From assembly GCF_041956535.1 (NCBI RefSeq), contig NW_027192223.1:107879-171878 (forward strand): a stretch of 64,000 nucleotides of DNA, in the 5' to 3' direction. This DNA comes from Calcarisporiella thermophila CBS 279.70. Taxonomy: Eukaryota; Calcarisporiellomycota. The notes below the pieces were generated by a model that saw nothing but the letters and a program-made list of their open reading frames with translations, made no database searches and was not told the origin of the DNA. How positions within the stretch are numbered: position 1 is the first letter of the stretch; the number at the start of each line of letters is the position of its first letter. Made by a program: the position numbers and the translations under genes. This document shows positions 24,706 to 37,976 of the stretch, in pieces.

Positions 24706-27351
24706 TTGTAGTGGACGAAGAGCAAACCAAAGAGATTCAACGGAGGAAAGAGTGATAGTGGAGGCTGCTCGGGAAATTAAGCGATAGCGGTCGGAAGGCT
24801 ACGTCGTGATATAATAAAGGAGAGTAAAGGAATAAAGAAACAAACAATTGGTATGATTTCCTAGCTAAGGACAAAAAAATATAGGAAATAAAAAAGAAAA
24901 CTCGCGATACCTAACGGTCGGAATATTTCCTGGCAAGTCGCGATTCGAACGCGTTACGCGTAAAGTACCAAAGAATTTTGAAACCCAGACGCCACTACAA
25001 ACAATTCCTGGATATTTCCTTAAATAGCCTCTACCCTTTTCTCTTTTGGTATGGTGCCCATAATGAAAGTATTAATAATTCTGCATCGCACCCTTTTAAC
25101 ATACATCTGGAGATTACTTTGCCTAACTTTGAGCATAAATTAAATCAAGTGAGCCTCAACAAGGACATCCAGGTCGCAGCTGGACCTTATGCTTCTCGTC
25201 TCACCTCAAAAGCTCAAGATAAATCGCAAAAATGCTTTGATTTGGAGGATATATAACCCTCACGTTATACTAGATAGAATAGACTTTAATCAGCTACTAT
25301 ATGCTCTGCTGGTGTCAGCCTCAGCTTCTTCAAGCAAATTGCCCAGTCTCACAACCAATTTTTCAAAAGCAAATTAATGTATATAAAGTCCCACAATTTT
25401 AAAATTACCCAGTGTAAATCGGGATAAAGAACAGGTGCGATTACCCGTTTAGCGCTCAAGCCTAGGTAGGCCGATCTCTGTCCAACGTGGTGCTTATACA
25501 CCAGATGCATACACAGAGCCGAGATTGCGTTGATTTCTCGTGGGAGCTACGCTGGGGCCCACTCGATCTTAAGCGATCATTATCTACGGCAACTCACTGA
25601 GGATAGATGCCTGACTTTTTGTTCAATGATATAACATCTAAATTTCTCTTTAAATTGCGTGTGCTCTTTCTTATATGAAACAGCTCTTTGCATCTATATT
25701 GCGATCTCCTAAGATGGCGATCTTCTCCGAGGCTCCTGCTTCTTTCAACTCTATCTTCTGCATCAATACAAGTTTGCTCTGGCTGCTTGTTTATGATACT
25801 TATTTCACCTTCAAGTACCTCAATTGTACTAATGATATCCAGGATATCCATAGAGCTATCCAGGGTACTAAAGGGGTTCCTCTTTTGACACATTTATAGC
25901 TCGGCTATTGGAGAAATTACATTCAATCCAATATTAAGTTCTCCAAAACTTCCAGCAATATAGAACGGCTTTGACTATGAATTTTTTTTAAGCGATACAT
26001 CCTCATCAATGTGTTCCATGTCTCGCAACACATTTTGTTAGTTTTCCAAATTGCATTAACCCTAAGCTGCCCACCAATCCATCGAAATTAATATTTTGAT
26101 ATCTTCAATCGATTCATTATGAATTCGCTAGGGGTCTTCGAGTATTCAATTCTACTGTTTAGACAAATCTGGAGACCTTATCCCGCTTATAAACACATTC
26201 GGCCACCTTCAATCGTAACCGGTTAAAATGCACTATGATTGTACTGGGTGAGTCTCCGATAAGAAGCGGAAATACCAACTGGTCCTATTTATGAATCACT
26301 GTGACGAACAAGGCAATCGACAAACAGACAATTACCTACACGATGTGGAGCTCAACTTCTTGGTTGCGGATAAATATTCTCTCCATCAAATGGCGTCTCT
26401 GATTCCCCTCTGATTACATTATCCACCCCTCATTTGCAATCAAGAACGAGATCCAACTGCTCAACAGCACGCGGTTTGCAATGTTTTTAACCTAAGCAGA
26501 AAATATGCACAGAGATTACGCAGGGGAAAGTAAAAGATATCAATTACAAGCCATTATTATCTTAGCGGAATTGCACTGCTATATTTTTAAAGATCTTGCG
26601 GTTCTACTCCTCCGTTCCTAAAATCCCCAAATGCTTCCTAGTGGAATTGCCGTCAAGATTGGCGATATCATTTTCTTTAGCTAGTTTGAAATGAGTAGAA
26701 GTACAGAAATATCAGTATCAGGTGTGGAGCGATAGTTTGAGCGTGCTGGAGAGGATAACAGTTTGAGCTCTAAAAAAGTGTCTCTGTTTGAGTATCCTGC
26801 ATCCCGAAATAAACGTTGAGCCTCGGACTTAAAAAAGCTATAGAAAGAAGATAAGTTTAGTGTCATCATGTCATTATGTTGACTTCAGTTTTAGTCTTGG
26901 CTAGACTCTGGCCATGATTATATCTCCCCTTTTCACCGCCCTGCTATTCAGGCGCTTTGAATTGAAGTTAGCCCTGTTTTCGAGATCGGGAAATTTTCGA
27001 CGGTGCTCCTCCATGGAGACTTGCTCGCCGCCCTTCGTGGGGTAGCAGGTTAATGAAACCTGGAGCTTCCCCAGATTAATTTTCCATACAGTGACTATTA
27101 TTGAATCCTTTCCAAACTCCTCTTAAAATTTATTAGTAAAGTCGTAATATTCCATATTAGTTAAGTGCACCTCCACACGCTAGCAAATATGGGCAATTAG
27201 TGTGTTATAAATCGCGGAAAAATTCCAAGCCATACATCCAATATCATGTGAGAAGCTCCAAAGCACACCAACTTGGCGAAAGTATAGTTTTTGATAAATA
27301 GAGCGGGGAAAGCTGGCATTAATAGGCAAACAAATTCACCTGTTAAAGCAT
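24706..27351. other. Gene-poor 2.6-kb region
   Basis: AT-rich, no splice-consistent coding frame on either strand and no recognisable domain. A B-box-like GTTCGAATC lies on the minus strand near 24945-24955, but no full tRNA folds around it. The 3' part upstream of 27352 must contain the P450 promoter. Best read as non-coding or decayed sequence. Confidence 0.5.
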
Positions 27352-29310
27352 ATGGCAAAGCTGATTCCCATAGCTTTTGCGGCTGGTCTCTTGCTCCGCA
27401 TCCCAGGCGTTCCAGAACGCCTTGGAATCTCTAAATCGATGCTTCGTGTCTTCCAACGGCGGTTCAAAACATGGCACGCCGTCGCTCTCTACTTACTCTA
27501 TTTGGTCCTGAAATATCCAAACCGTGCCATTGGGACCCGAAAGGCAAAAGGCATTCCAGGGAAAGCTGGATATCCCCTTATAGGGAATTTCATTGCCATT
27601 TATAATGCCCGAGAACGAGTGTACGATGAGCTTATCGAAAACTGCGACAAGTATGGCCCAGTGATGACCTCCACTATTCCCTTCTTCCCAAGGATGATTA
27701 CTGCCAACGAGCCCGAGTTGGTTGAATATATACTAAAAAAGAACTTTGAGAATTATGAAAAGGGACCAGCATTTAGTTCGCGTTTGCATCCGCTTTTAGG
27801 AAACGGAATCTTTAATACGGTAATTGTTTGTTTTGTAACACGTTGTCATTCTTGCGATGCTGTTTCTCTAATCAATTTATAATCTCCAGGATGGAGAGCA
27901 CTGGCGTATGCAGCGGAAAGTCGTGTGTATTAGCTGTGATAATTTTTGGATGGAGATTCGGTTTCTCACAATTAAGTTCCTAATTATTATTTAGGCATCT
28001 CATATCTTCAATGTAAAAACATTTCGCGAGCTCATCACCGGGATTTTTTGCGATGAGAGTGCAAGAGTTGCCGCGATTCTAGAGAAGTATGCAGACACTG
28101 AGCAGGACCTGGATCTACGTGACATCTTCTTCCGGTTTACTCTGGATACCTTTGGAATTTTATCCTTCGGTACCCATTTCAATTGCCTCGATAACCCTGA
28201 TGATCCTGTGCCCTTTGCCGTTGCGTTTGACTACTTGCAGGGGGAAATGGATAGGCGCTTTACTGATGGGATGTTCCACATCACCGAGTTTCTGACCGGG
28301 AAGCGGTGGAAGATCGCGCGTGCTGTTAATTTAATGAATGAGTATGCATACAAGATCATCGGGGAACGCCGACAGGCGTTGGCAGAAGGCCGGACAACCC
28401 GAAACGGGAAAAGGGATCTGCTGGATCTCTTTATGGATTATCGGGATGAAAATGGGAATGGGCTTACGGATGTGGAGCTCCGTGATGTGGTCTTGAATTT
28501 CATTATAGCAGGTAAGACAATATTACTTAATTGTTTTTTTATTACCAGGACATGGCCCATCTGATCTTCCTAATATATCCTTCGGCTTTAATACAGGTCG
28601 GGATACAACCGCTCAGCAGTTATCGTGGCAATACCTCAGTATCATGAAGCTTCCTGAAATTCAACAAAAGATGCGCGACGAAATCTTGAAGGCCAATCCG
28701 GATGAGATGAGCTATGATGTATTACGAAAATTGCACTACTGCAACGCGGTATTCAATGAAACTCTGCGCCTTTTCCCTCCCGTTCCGAAAAACGGAAAGA
28801 TAGCGGTTGGGGACGACGTATTCCCGGATGGGACTCAGGTGCGAAAAGGCGATTTCGTTGTCTTCAGCGCTTACGTGATGGGACGGAGTACCAAGGTGTG
28901 GGGCGAGGATGCTAAAGAATATCGACCTGAGCGATGGTTCGAAAGAAACGCAGAGGGTCAGGTGGTTGGCGTGAAAAAGGAGACCCAGGGCAAATTCTCT
29001 TCGTTTCATGTAGGACCTCGCACATGGTATGATGGATCTTTTGGCAGCTAGTCGGCTTGCTTTGGGTAGCCCACAATGCTTACATTTTGCTCTTGTTTTC
29101 TTGTTTCTTTTACTCCATAGCTTGGGACAGACATTCGCGACGCTCGAATCCCTCCTGATTACGACGAAGCTTCTTAGCAAGTTCGAGTTCGAATTGTCGC
29201 CACGCTTCATTGAACAGGAGAAGAAGGCCTCCGAGCCCCTCTATGGGATTTCGCTGACTCTACCCATGCGGCGGCCATTGTGGGTGCGGATCAAACGCCT
29301 TAAGCATTAG
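27352..29310 (+). CDS. Cytochrome P450 (CYP52/CYP86/CYP704-like)
   Basis: Heme mono-oxygenase anchored in the ER; this clan usually hydroxylates fatty acids or alkanes at the chain end (inference from family). Five exons: 27352-27819, 27890-27922, 27995-28511, 28597-29026 and 29121-29310, giving 545 residues. Seen: an N-terminal hydrophobic segment (AVALYLLYLVL), a Pro-rich hinge, helix C DGEHWRMQRKV, helix I IIAGRDTTAQQLSW, ExxR in FNETLRLFPP, YRPERW, and the heme loop FHVGPRT-CLG with the ligand Cys about residue 483. All key motifs are intact. Exon 2 is only 33 nt, and the heme Cys codon is split by the last intron (TG then C). Confidence 0.92.
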
Positions 29311-29819
29311 AACATAATCAACCGGCAAATTCTATATATAAATTCTATATATAATCCTCCCCATTTCCATTTCCATTATCTAGTGTATTTTCAAGATTGT
29401 ATTGGCACAAGCGTACTACTAGGATTTTATATTTTTATTTATTTCTCGTTCGCCCGCCGAATTTTGTTTGGATACTATTGTCCTTTCGAACAAGAATCTT
29501 TGCTAAGCACGGCTCGTACCACCGCCCTTGCCTAAAACGTCCCGAACTTCATATTGGGGTTCAACAAATCGGATTCCGTTAATCATCAGCCCATATTAGG
29601 CAACAGCTCCAGATCACAACAGACCAGGAAATGGGCTTCGAGGATTACAGACCCTCGGGGGGAAGTTACATATGCACGAGTGACTAACGGGTGGAGCCTC
29701 GATTCAAACAAAGCGCTCTAAGAGCTCTGTTTCTGCTTCTCTTGCTCTCATTTGCATTTCTTTTCATCTCCCATCCCTACCATGTATTAATTTCACTTTT
29801 GTGTGTTTCGGTTCATTGT

Positions 29820-29884
29820 GGATACATTCATTTGTTCATTCATCATTCACTCATTCAATCACTCATTCTTCATCCCCTCATACA
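29820..29884 (+). repeat. ATTC-rich microsatellite in the 5' region of the Tag1-like gene
   Basis: Imperfect repeats of CATT/CATTCA (cattcattc, cattcactcattcaatcactcattc pattern) about 60-120 nt before the start codon, inside a pyrimidine-rich 5' flank. The stretch 29311-29943 otherwise contains no gene. Confidence 0.7.
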
Positions 29885-29943
29885 TATACTCCCTTCTCAT
29901 TCTTGACTCCGGTCTATTCTATACCTAGGCGCATACATTGACT

Positions 29944-32900
29944 ATGTACACCCCGCGCGAATCTCGCGCAAGATCCTTCTCCTATACCAACTACGGGAGG
30001 CAAATTGTCACCGAACATGACTACACCGAAGGAAAAATACTCCCTAGGCCATTCTACCGGCGCAAACGCTACTGGATTATTTGTGTTGTCTTATCTCTGG
30101 TGCTTACCGGGATCTTTGTCCCTCTCGGCATCTTTGTGTTCTTCCCTATGATTGCACAGGTAGTCACCAACGCTGCCACATTCGAGATTCAGGGTGGTAA
30201 TATCACGGGGGCAACCCAGGATAGCTTTGCGATGAGTTTATCGGCAAAACTGGGAAATACAGGTAAACATTGCATTCACCAAGGAATCCCCACCTTCCTG
30301 ACTCACCATCTCTCTGACTGCTGTATAGGTCCGATAGCCGCAAATATAGAATTTACTGAGCCAGTCAAGATATCATGGGAGGTAAGTGGACGAATACTCC
30401 TAGGATAATGTATAGATTTAAGGAATCAGCTGAGCTAATCCAATCTGAAAAATAACAGGGGACTCCTCTTGGCGAAATGCCTCCTCTCCCTCCGATCGAC
30501 GTCTCCCCTAGTGGGGCAGAAGTTAAAACCGATGGCCAGTTCCAGATCACGGATATCCCTGCCTTTACCAAATTCGCACAGAATATGGTGGTCACTGACG
30601 AATTCGTCTGGCGCATTTCCACGGTGGCCAAGATCCACACTCTCGGCCTGACGGCGATGAATCTCAAGCTTGACAAGGATGTTAAAATCAAAGGTTTTGG
30701 TGGTCTGCGCGATGTCACCGTCACGAAATTCGATCTGCCGGGAGACGATCCCGCCGGAGGAATCAAGATGGTGGTGGCTGCGACCCTACGCAACCCTTCT
30801 CCAATTGGGTTCCAGCTAGGAACGGTTAACTTCAACATCACCTATAAATCTACCATTATGGGCCCCGCGCTACTCACCGATGCATTTATCGTTCCGGGGG
30901 ACACTTCGCTGCAGATGAATGGTCGACTGATCCCCCACTCGAATCCACAGGAACTTGAGCAAGTCTCGGAGCTGATCAGTATGTATGCAGCGGGGAAACG
31001 TGCGGTCGCAGAAGCACAGGCGGTCGCCGTCTTACCAGACGGAAAGACTCAGGTTGGATGGTTGACCGAAGGGCTCAAAACCGTGAAGCTTTCCGTTGGA
31101 CTACAGGCCCCCGCCCCACTCGACATCATTCGCAATATCTCCATTGGCGATATGGCGTTGGCATTCAACCCTGCGCAACCCTACTCACCCACGACGAGCA
31201 CAAACTCGGTCAAAGCCACTATAAAGCAACCTTTCGGATTCTCCTTCAAAGTCCTAGCGGTGAAGCAGAATATGACCATCATGGATCCGGCCGCGGAATC
31301 CACCGGCCTCGCCACGATCAGCAGTGACTGGAGCAAGGTGAACACGGAGCCAAATGGCGGTGTGCAAATCAATATCAACAACGCTCCAACACGGGTCGCC
31401 AGTGGCCAAGAGAAGGAGTTCTCCTATTTTGTCTCGAATCTGACCAACGGCGAATCGAGCCGTTTCCGACTCGTTGGAAACGCTACAGGTCAAGCAATGA
31501 CCCCCATTGGAAGCGTGACTCTGTATGATCTCCCACTCTCGACCAATCTAACCATGACCGGCCTGCGCGGTCTCTCCGACCCTCCGCCAAAGATTTTGTC
31601 GGTGGACCTGGCGGGTGGGACCAAGGACGGACTCGATCTAGTCATTAACACGGTGATGGTCAATCCGAGCAATGTTAAGGTGGCCACCGGTAGCGATGTG
31701 CAATTCAAGTTGAACTTTGCTGGCGCCGACATTGGAACCGTGACGATTCCCAACTTGGTGCTTGACCGAGGAGAGAATAACATCAAAGCAACTGCAAAGT
31801 TCAACCCGAACACATCGCCTCAAGCGAAAGAGTTGTTGGAATCATTTTTGGGCGGAAAGAGTGCACAGGTCACCATCAGCGGCACTCAAAAATCGAGTGC
31901 GATTGAGCCCTTAAATTTGGGACTTTCCAAGATTACCATCAAAGCGACCATGCCCGGATTGGCGGCTGCGATGGCGTCCACGTTTGGCAACCTCCCCAAT
32001 ACTGGGACAACAGGAGCTGGCCCTGCAGGAAACGGAGGTACAGGAGCTGGTGCAACTGGAAACGGAGCGCCAGGGGCAAGGGCCGCTCGTGTTAAGTCCC
32101 TTAAGTCGTCTGCCAACCTTCAAGCCCCTGATGGTTCAGAAGGCGCACCCAATGCCGGTGAAGATGCAGGAAAGCAACCCTCCGCTAATCCCGGGAATCA
32201 GCCTCAGAATCCGAGTGGGAACGTTGGTCTTATTACGTCTACTGCACTTTTCGTGCTTCCTTCAACGCTGAACGATAACATCGCCGAAACAACCTTTACT
32301 ATCATGAATCCGTTTAGCACCATGATTGAAGTTCGAAGAATGCAGGGCAAGATCAACTTCCACGACATGGAACTCCTGACGTTGGATGTAGACCGAAGCA
32401 ATGATCCGATCAAGATTCCAGGGCGAACCAACTTTACAAGCCCAAGACTCCCCATTAAACTGGGGCTTTTGAATGACAAGAGGAAATTGATTCAAATGAT
32501 CAATCTTGCCGCGGCAGATAGTAATATCGACATCACGCCACTCAAGCCCCTATTGGATCTTGCGTTGGCAGAAGATGGGGGCAACGGTGGTAATGGCAAT
32601 GGCAACGCTAACTCCGGAGGAAACAACGAGGCGAGTGGACAAGCACCGAGCTCTAATCCGAATACTGGCAACGAAGGTAACAGCTCTAATCAAGGTGAGA
32701 AAGTTGAAAGCCAAGGTAATCGTAAAGCCAATGGGGGCGGCAAAAAGTCGCGTGGTAAGAAAGCTCGAACTTCTGGCACCAGAAAACCAGGCCTTGAGCG
32801 CCGTGCCGCGAAGAAAAAATCTGCAAAGAAAGCTACTGCTGTCAATGACCAGACTGCTCAGCCCGCTCAGGAGCAACAGCAACAGCAGCAACAGCAGCAA

Positions 32901-35482
32901 CAACAGCAACAGCAACAGCAGCAACAGCAGCAACAACAGCAACAGCAACAGGAGCCGCAGCAACAGCCACAACAGCAGTCACAACAAGAGCAACAGCAGT
33001 CACAACAGCAACCACAACAGCCACAAGGCAGTGGAACTGGCACTGGTAACAATATCAACATTAACGACATTGTGCTTCGGGCACTTTCTGGACTTCGTGT
33101 CGATGCTGATGTGACCGCCGAGGCCCGTGTGGGCGACTTCGATTTCCCGCTACACATGGCTCAGCGAGCTGTGCCTGTCCAAACTGATCAATCCGCCACA
33201 CTCCTCATTCAAGCCGTAGGTGCCCCTATCGTGAAAAAGATCATTGACACAGCAACGTTCTCCGTTGATCGTACCAGCATTTCCGAAGCACAACCAGACT
33301 CCTTCACCTTGGGTCTGGTCGGTTCCGTGGGGAATACTGGACCGCTTCCAGCCACCATTCGTACTGTGGCCCCCATTGTTGTCTTCACTGGAGGTAAGCG
33401 GCTTGGCGAGTTCTTCTTGCCGCCACTCCAGGCCACCCCGGAGAAGGGTGCCCAAATCGATACTAGCCAGCAGTTCCGCATCACCGATCTGGACTCCTTT
33501 TCTCAGTTTGCTGGTGAAATGATCCAGTCGGAATCCTTCGTCTGGGATATTACCTGCGACAACTTGCAGATAGATGCATTGGGTGCCAAATTCGATAACG
33601 TGACCCTGAAGAAACAGCTCTCTCTCAAAGGTAAATGATTATAGAGTCGCGCATATCCCGTTGACTTTAACTCATCTCTCCAAATCTTTTTTTCAACTAC
33701 AAAGGATTCAACGGCCTTAAGGGCATCAAAGTGGATAAATTTGACTTGCCTAGCGAGGCTGAGGGCGGAGGCATTGCTTTGAAGGTGGGTTGATTCTTTC
33801 AGACGAGCGCCAACACGTTGCGCTTAATAACTTCGGGGAAATTTTAACCCCTATTTTTGACTATCTAGATTGACGCCTCGATCGAGAATCCTTCCAACAT
33901 CGGCATCGATATGGGAGCATTGAAACTCAATGCATTCTTCAACGGCACTTTGGTCGGGACAACCACCAGTTCAAACACATCCATTGCCCCATCTTCATCA
34001 GCTCAGCTCTCGCTCGAAGGAAAACTGCTGGTGCCAGAGAATCAAGAGGATAAGGCGGTTGTCACGGAGATGTTCAACAACGTGCTTCAGGGCAAGCCAA
34101 CCAGCCTTGTCGTTCAAGGAGTCTCAGTCGAGCCTCCGGGGGCCAAGGGCGAAGTAACTTGGCTCAATGCAGCGGTGAAACAACTGAAAAACACGGTCGA
34201 AATTCCTTCCGTTATCAATGCCACCGACCTTATTCGCTCTTTGAACCTTAAGACGATGGATCTAGTCTTCCGTCAGAAGAGCCCCTTCGCTCCCCTTGCA
34301 AGCACGGACTCTGTCACGGCGAACTTCCAGATTCCCTTCGGGTTTAATGTAGATGTGAAGGAGGTGACGCAGCGAATTCGCATTGCCGTCGGTGGCACAG
34401 ATGTGGCCACTCTACGCCCCCCTAAGGGCACGGTGAAGACGGTTGGAAAGAACAAAATAGACGCCTCGTTCAAGAATGTGCCCCTTCGGGTTCTCGATGA
34501 CCAGCATGAGACATTCAGCAACTTTGTTAGGGATATGACGTTAAAGGCAGCAAAAAAGATTCAACTAAAGGGTGATGTGGATGTAGTCGCTGGGACGCCC
34601 CTCGGGGACGTGCCATTGAAAGGCTTACCCTTCAATCAAGAGATCGAACTCAAGGGAATTAATGGGCTGAAAGATCAACCGGTCAAGGTGAACAAGGTGG
34701 CGGTCACGGGAGGGACCAAAGATGCCATCCTGATCGACATGCAGTTTACGATGAACAACCCGTCGGATATTGCAATTGCAATTGGCCCCGTCAGTTTGCC
34801 CGTGAGCTTTGGCGACGCAGTGGTAGGGCAAGCCGTCATTAAAAATCTGGCCCTCGATCGCGGAGAGAACACGGTCAACGGACAGTTCCAGTTTAGCCCG
34901 CAGGGGGAGGCGGCCAAACAGGGGACCGAGCTACTGCAGCGGTTTGTACAGGGACAAGCTATTCCGCTGCAGATTGGAGGCAATAAGGACTCCACGGAGA
35001 TTGAGCCCCTACAGTCTGCACTTGCTGGCCTCCAGTTGGCAAGCACGGTTCAAAGCCAGAAATTGACCCTGATGTCAGACGGGGTTGTCCAGGCCGGATT
35101 AAGTTCCCTTGGGAGCAAGACCGCTCGTGCTCAGGTCGTGGTCCACAACGACTTTGATGCACCGTTCACGATTATGTCGCTACAAGGGCGCTTTTTCAAC
35201 GGCAACCAAGTGATCAGCACCATCAACACGCAGCTCAACCCTCCCTTTACCGTCCCGCCGCGCTCCAGCCAGAAGACTCCTTTCTTGCCTGTGAAGCTTG
35301 CCGGCAATGCTTTGGACCTGGGTGGTCTACTGCTTCGAAACCTCAATGGTCTTGACGCCACCGTGGAAATCGAGCCACAGATATTGATAGGCGATTTCGC
35401 TACCACGCTACCCATCCGCGACAAATTGCGTGTTAAATTCGATCTACTAAGTAACCCCCTAGGGGTCGGATTGAACAATTAA
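29944..35482 (+). CDS. Large Tag1/DUF3712-family membrane protein with two homologous halves
   Basis: Predicted type II single-pass protein, probably of the vacuolar membrane by analogy with yeast Tag1. Five exons: 29944-30262, 30329-30381, 30459-33630, 33705-33784 and 33869-35482, giving 1745 residues. A transmembrane helix lies at about residues 47-72 (YWIICVVLSLVLTGIFVPLG). The lumenal part contains beta-rich DUF3712 units. Residues about 90-830 and about 1070-1745 are two copies of the same layout: SFAMSLSAKLGNTG matches SFTLGLVGSVGNTG, and LRDVTVTKFDLPG matches LKGIKVDKFDLPS. The halves are joined by a low-complexity linker (about 832-990) with Gly/Asn, Lys-rich and poly-Gln parts. Introns sit at matching module edges in both halves. 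Start: the ATG at 29944; an upstream TTG is ignored. Confidence 0.85.
32869..33030 (+). repeat. Poly-Gln (CAG/CAA) tract
   Basis: Interrupted CAG/CAA run encoding about 25 near-continuous Gln followed by Gln with Pro, Ser and Glu, inside exon 3 of the Tag1-like gene. It lies between the two homologous halves, next to a Lys/Arg-rich linker. Confidence 0.93.
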
Positions 35483-36090
35483 ATCTGATTGTGTTTCTTA
35501 TATCTTGTTTTAATTTCGCTTCATTTGCTATGCATATTGTTTTGTTTTCGCCATTTCATTTGAGCCCTTTATTTTTTCCTTCTTCATTGTTTTATAAAAG
35601 CATCCTGGGAATTTAATATTTATTGGCATGGTTAGCTTTCTTTTATTATTCTTAAAGTGCAATCACCTTAACTTGGTGCAGTGTTGTATGTTAAAATAGT
35701 GTATTCCCTTTTCACTTTGCTATTTCCATTTTTTAAAATATAATCTATTGAGCTCAATGTGTAGAGGTGCGAATTTGGAGCTGCCACGAACAATAGGACC
35801 ATTGTTCAATGCCCCCCCCCCCCCTCCAGAATGTGGCTAAATAAACATGGCATAGGTATTCAAGATATATATATTTGATTTGAAGAAAGGAAGAAAATAA
35901 AAAAAAAATAGGTAACAGAGGAAAACAATAAATTTGTAGCGAATTATAAAGAGTCTTCAATAAACCTTTCCTTCCTTCCTCATCTACCCCATTTTGATAA
36001 ATTTACACACGAACACAACACACAGTGGATTCTCTCATTTGGTCTATTCAGTTGAACGGAACACGTAGAATATGAAGCAGAGACATGCGC
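35483..36090. other. Convergent intergenic region with poly-C tract
   Basis: Joint 3' flank of the Tag1-like gene (+) and uL2m (-). AT-rich; 13 consecutive C at 35812-35824. No gene seen. Confidence 0.6.
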
Positions 36091-37131
36091 TTATCTGTTA
36101 CGCGGTCTTACTACCATCTTATTGGGCGTGGTACGTGTCTTCTTCCCCTTGGTTAACCAACCCCATGGACTCCGGGGGTGTTTGTTACTCTTACTCTTAC
36201 CACGTCCACCACCGTGTGGATGATCGACGGAGTTCTGCGCGACACCACGAACCGTCGGCCGGATGCCCATCCAGCGTTTGCGCCCTGCTTTTCCAAGCGA
36301 CTCGTGCTGATGATCCGGATTCGAGACGACGCCGAGGGTCGCGCATGCGTCTACCGGGACCCGCCGCACCTCGCCCGAGCACAATCGCACCAGGGCATGA
36401 CCTTTCTCACCGGTCTGCACCACCTGAGCGCTTGTTCCCGCTGAACGCACCATCACGGCGGGGCCGTGCGGGCGCAGTCCGATGCAGTGGACAATACTTC
36501 CAACTGGAATCATGCGCAAGGGCATGCAATTTCCCCGCTCAAAGCTCACGCGAGTGACATCCCGCGTCTGTGATGCGCCACAGTAGGATTCGACCACATC
36601 CCCAGGCTTCGACCCATGCGGGGCCAAAATGTACGAGAGGCCACCGTTTTCTTTGTGTCGCAGAAGGGCGAGGTGGGCAGTACGGTTGGGATCGTATTCA
36701 AGGCGAACGATTTCGTGTGGCCCAGGCGTGTGCCGCCGCCAGTCGATGAGGCGCAGACGGCGACGATGGCCACCTCCACGATGACGCACTGTGATCCGAC
36801 CGTGGTGATTCCGCCCACCCGTTTTGCGGAGGGCTACTGTTAGTTTGCGGATCGGCTTTCCTTTCCACAGGTGGTCACGTCGTGCCCTGCGAAGCCAACG
36901 TTTGCTCGGTGTCGTGGGCTTTTTTGTCTTGAACTGGCCGCGGTCTGTGGCATAGAATTTCGGGAGACCAAATGCGGGAGTTTGTGAAGGAAAGAGGGGC
37001 CGAAGGGGAGGTGCTATAGCTTTAATCGGTTGCGCAAGTCGCACTGATCCTAAGAGCCGTGGTAGTGGAGAATGTATCAGGGAAAAGGGAGTTCTTGCAA
37101 GAGCTAGTCTCAGCATCGTTGAGCTAAACAT
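36091..37131 (-). CDS. RML2: Mitochondrial large-subunit ribosomal protein uL2m
   Basis: Peptidyl-transferase-centre ribosomal protein of the mitochondrial large subunit. Intronless, 346 residues from the ATG at 37131. An Arg/Ser-containing N-terminus lacking acidic residues fits a mitochondrial presequence. Core L2 motifs: KTGGRNHHGRITVRHRGGGH, RLEYDPNRTAHLALL, GNCMPLRMIPVGS, and near the C-terminus VRGVAQNSVDHPHGGGRGK, which holds the invariant His of the peptidyl-transferase region. It ends NKMVVRPRNR. The gene is GC-rich compared with its flanks and has no intron, unlike most genes here. Confidence 0.96.
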   Translation of the reverse strand: MFSSTMLRLALARTPFSLIHSPLPRLLGSVRLAQPIKAIAPPLRPLFPSQTPAFGLPKFYATDRGQFKTKKPTTPSKRWLRRARRDHLWKGKPIRKLTVALRKTGGRNHHGRITVRHRGGGHRRRLRLIDWRRHTPGPHEIVRLEYDPNRTAHLALLRHKENGGLSYILAPHGSKPGDVVESYCGASQTRDVTRVSFERGNCMPLRMIPVGSIVHCIGLRPHGPAVMVRSAGTSAQVVQTGEKGHALVRLCSGEVRRVPVDACATLGVVSNPDHQHESLGKAGRKRWMGIRPTVRGVAQNSVDHPHGGGRGKSKSNKHPRSPWGWLTKGKKTRTTPNKMVVRPRNR

Positions 37132-37976
37132 TCTTGATCATAATAAGAGCGATGAGAATACCCCTCCCTTGCTTCTCTCTCCTCGCCTCTCTCCGTGCGA
37201 GTTTTGTTGACGGTTTGAAATTTGGCGCAGTTCCTAATGATCTCTATGAAAATGTGACTATTTACCTTGTGGATTGAATTGAAGTGATCCTACTCCAAGC
37301 CACGGAACGATTACTGTGTGGTATCCTCTAGGGATCGTTCATCAATGGGCCGGTTTCCTTGTCTACATCCCAAATGGGGGGAAAGGATATGGTTCTCGCT
37401 ACCTGTATAGGCTCGGATGACTATATGCATATTGCGACATCAATGTTGCAAAAATTATTCTCGTCCTATTTCGAGTTGACCGAAAGGTTTATCAGGATCT
37501 TATTGAGCTATTTAGGATGAAGGTACGGATGAAAATAATATTGTGATATAGTGTAAGAACACGCATTATATCAGATACTTCTATTGCTGTGGATACTTTA
37601 TGTAAGATTATGCCATTATAACCCCTCCCCCCCGATCCTCTAGGAGCTTTATAAAATCCAAGTGGAAGATTCCAATTTCTGATCAGGATATACCGGGAAA
37701 TAGGTTCTAAAGAATCAAATATTCATAATCCTCTGCATCCTATCAATATCCCCCTAAATAATAAAATATACAAAATGATTATCTTCGAAATTATTTTGAC
37801 CCTTCGACTGCTTTTATACCTTTGAATTTATTACAGGTTATATACCAAGCTCTGCTAGATCGCAATACAAATATCACTTATTAATGAGGATATACTGTGA
37901 AAATACTTCGCTTGTGAGAATTTTCTAGCAAAATGTTTTAAATGGCACGATTTCTTCGGTTATTTGATATAACAGC

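Noticed and set aside
24930-25010. tRNA-like signal: GTTCGAATC B box with a CGCG/CGCG stem on the minus strand
   Set aside because: The expected 5' acceptor partner (tggcaag type) and a proper A box at the right distance are missing, and the T stem has a mismatch. At best a decayed tRNA.
25594-26869. Several 60-100 codon frames on both strands in the gene-poor region
   Set aside because: No shared splice logic, no domain motifs, and composition like non-coding AT-rich DNA.
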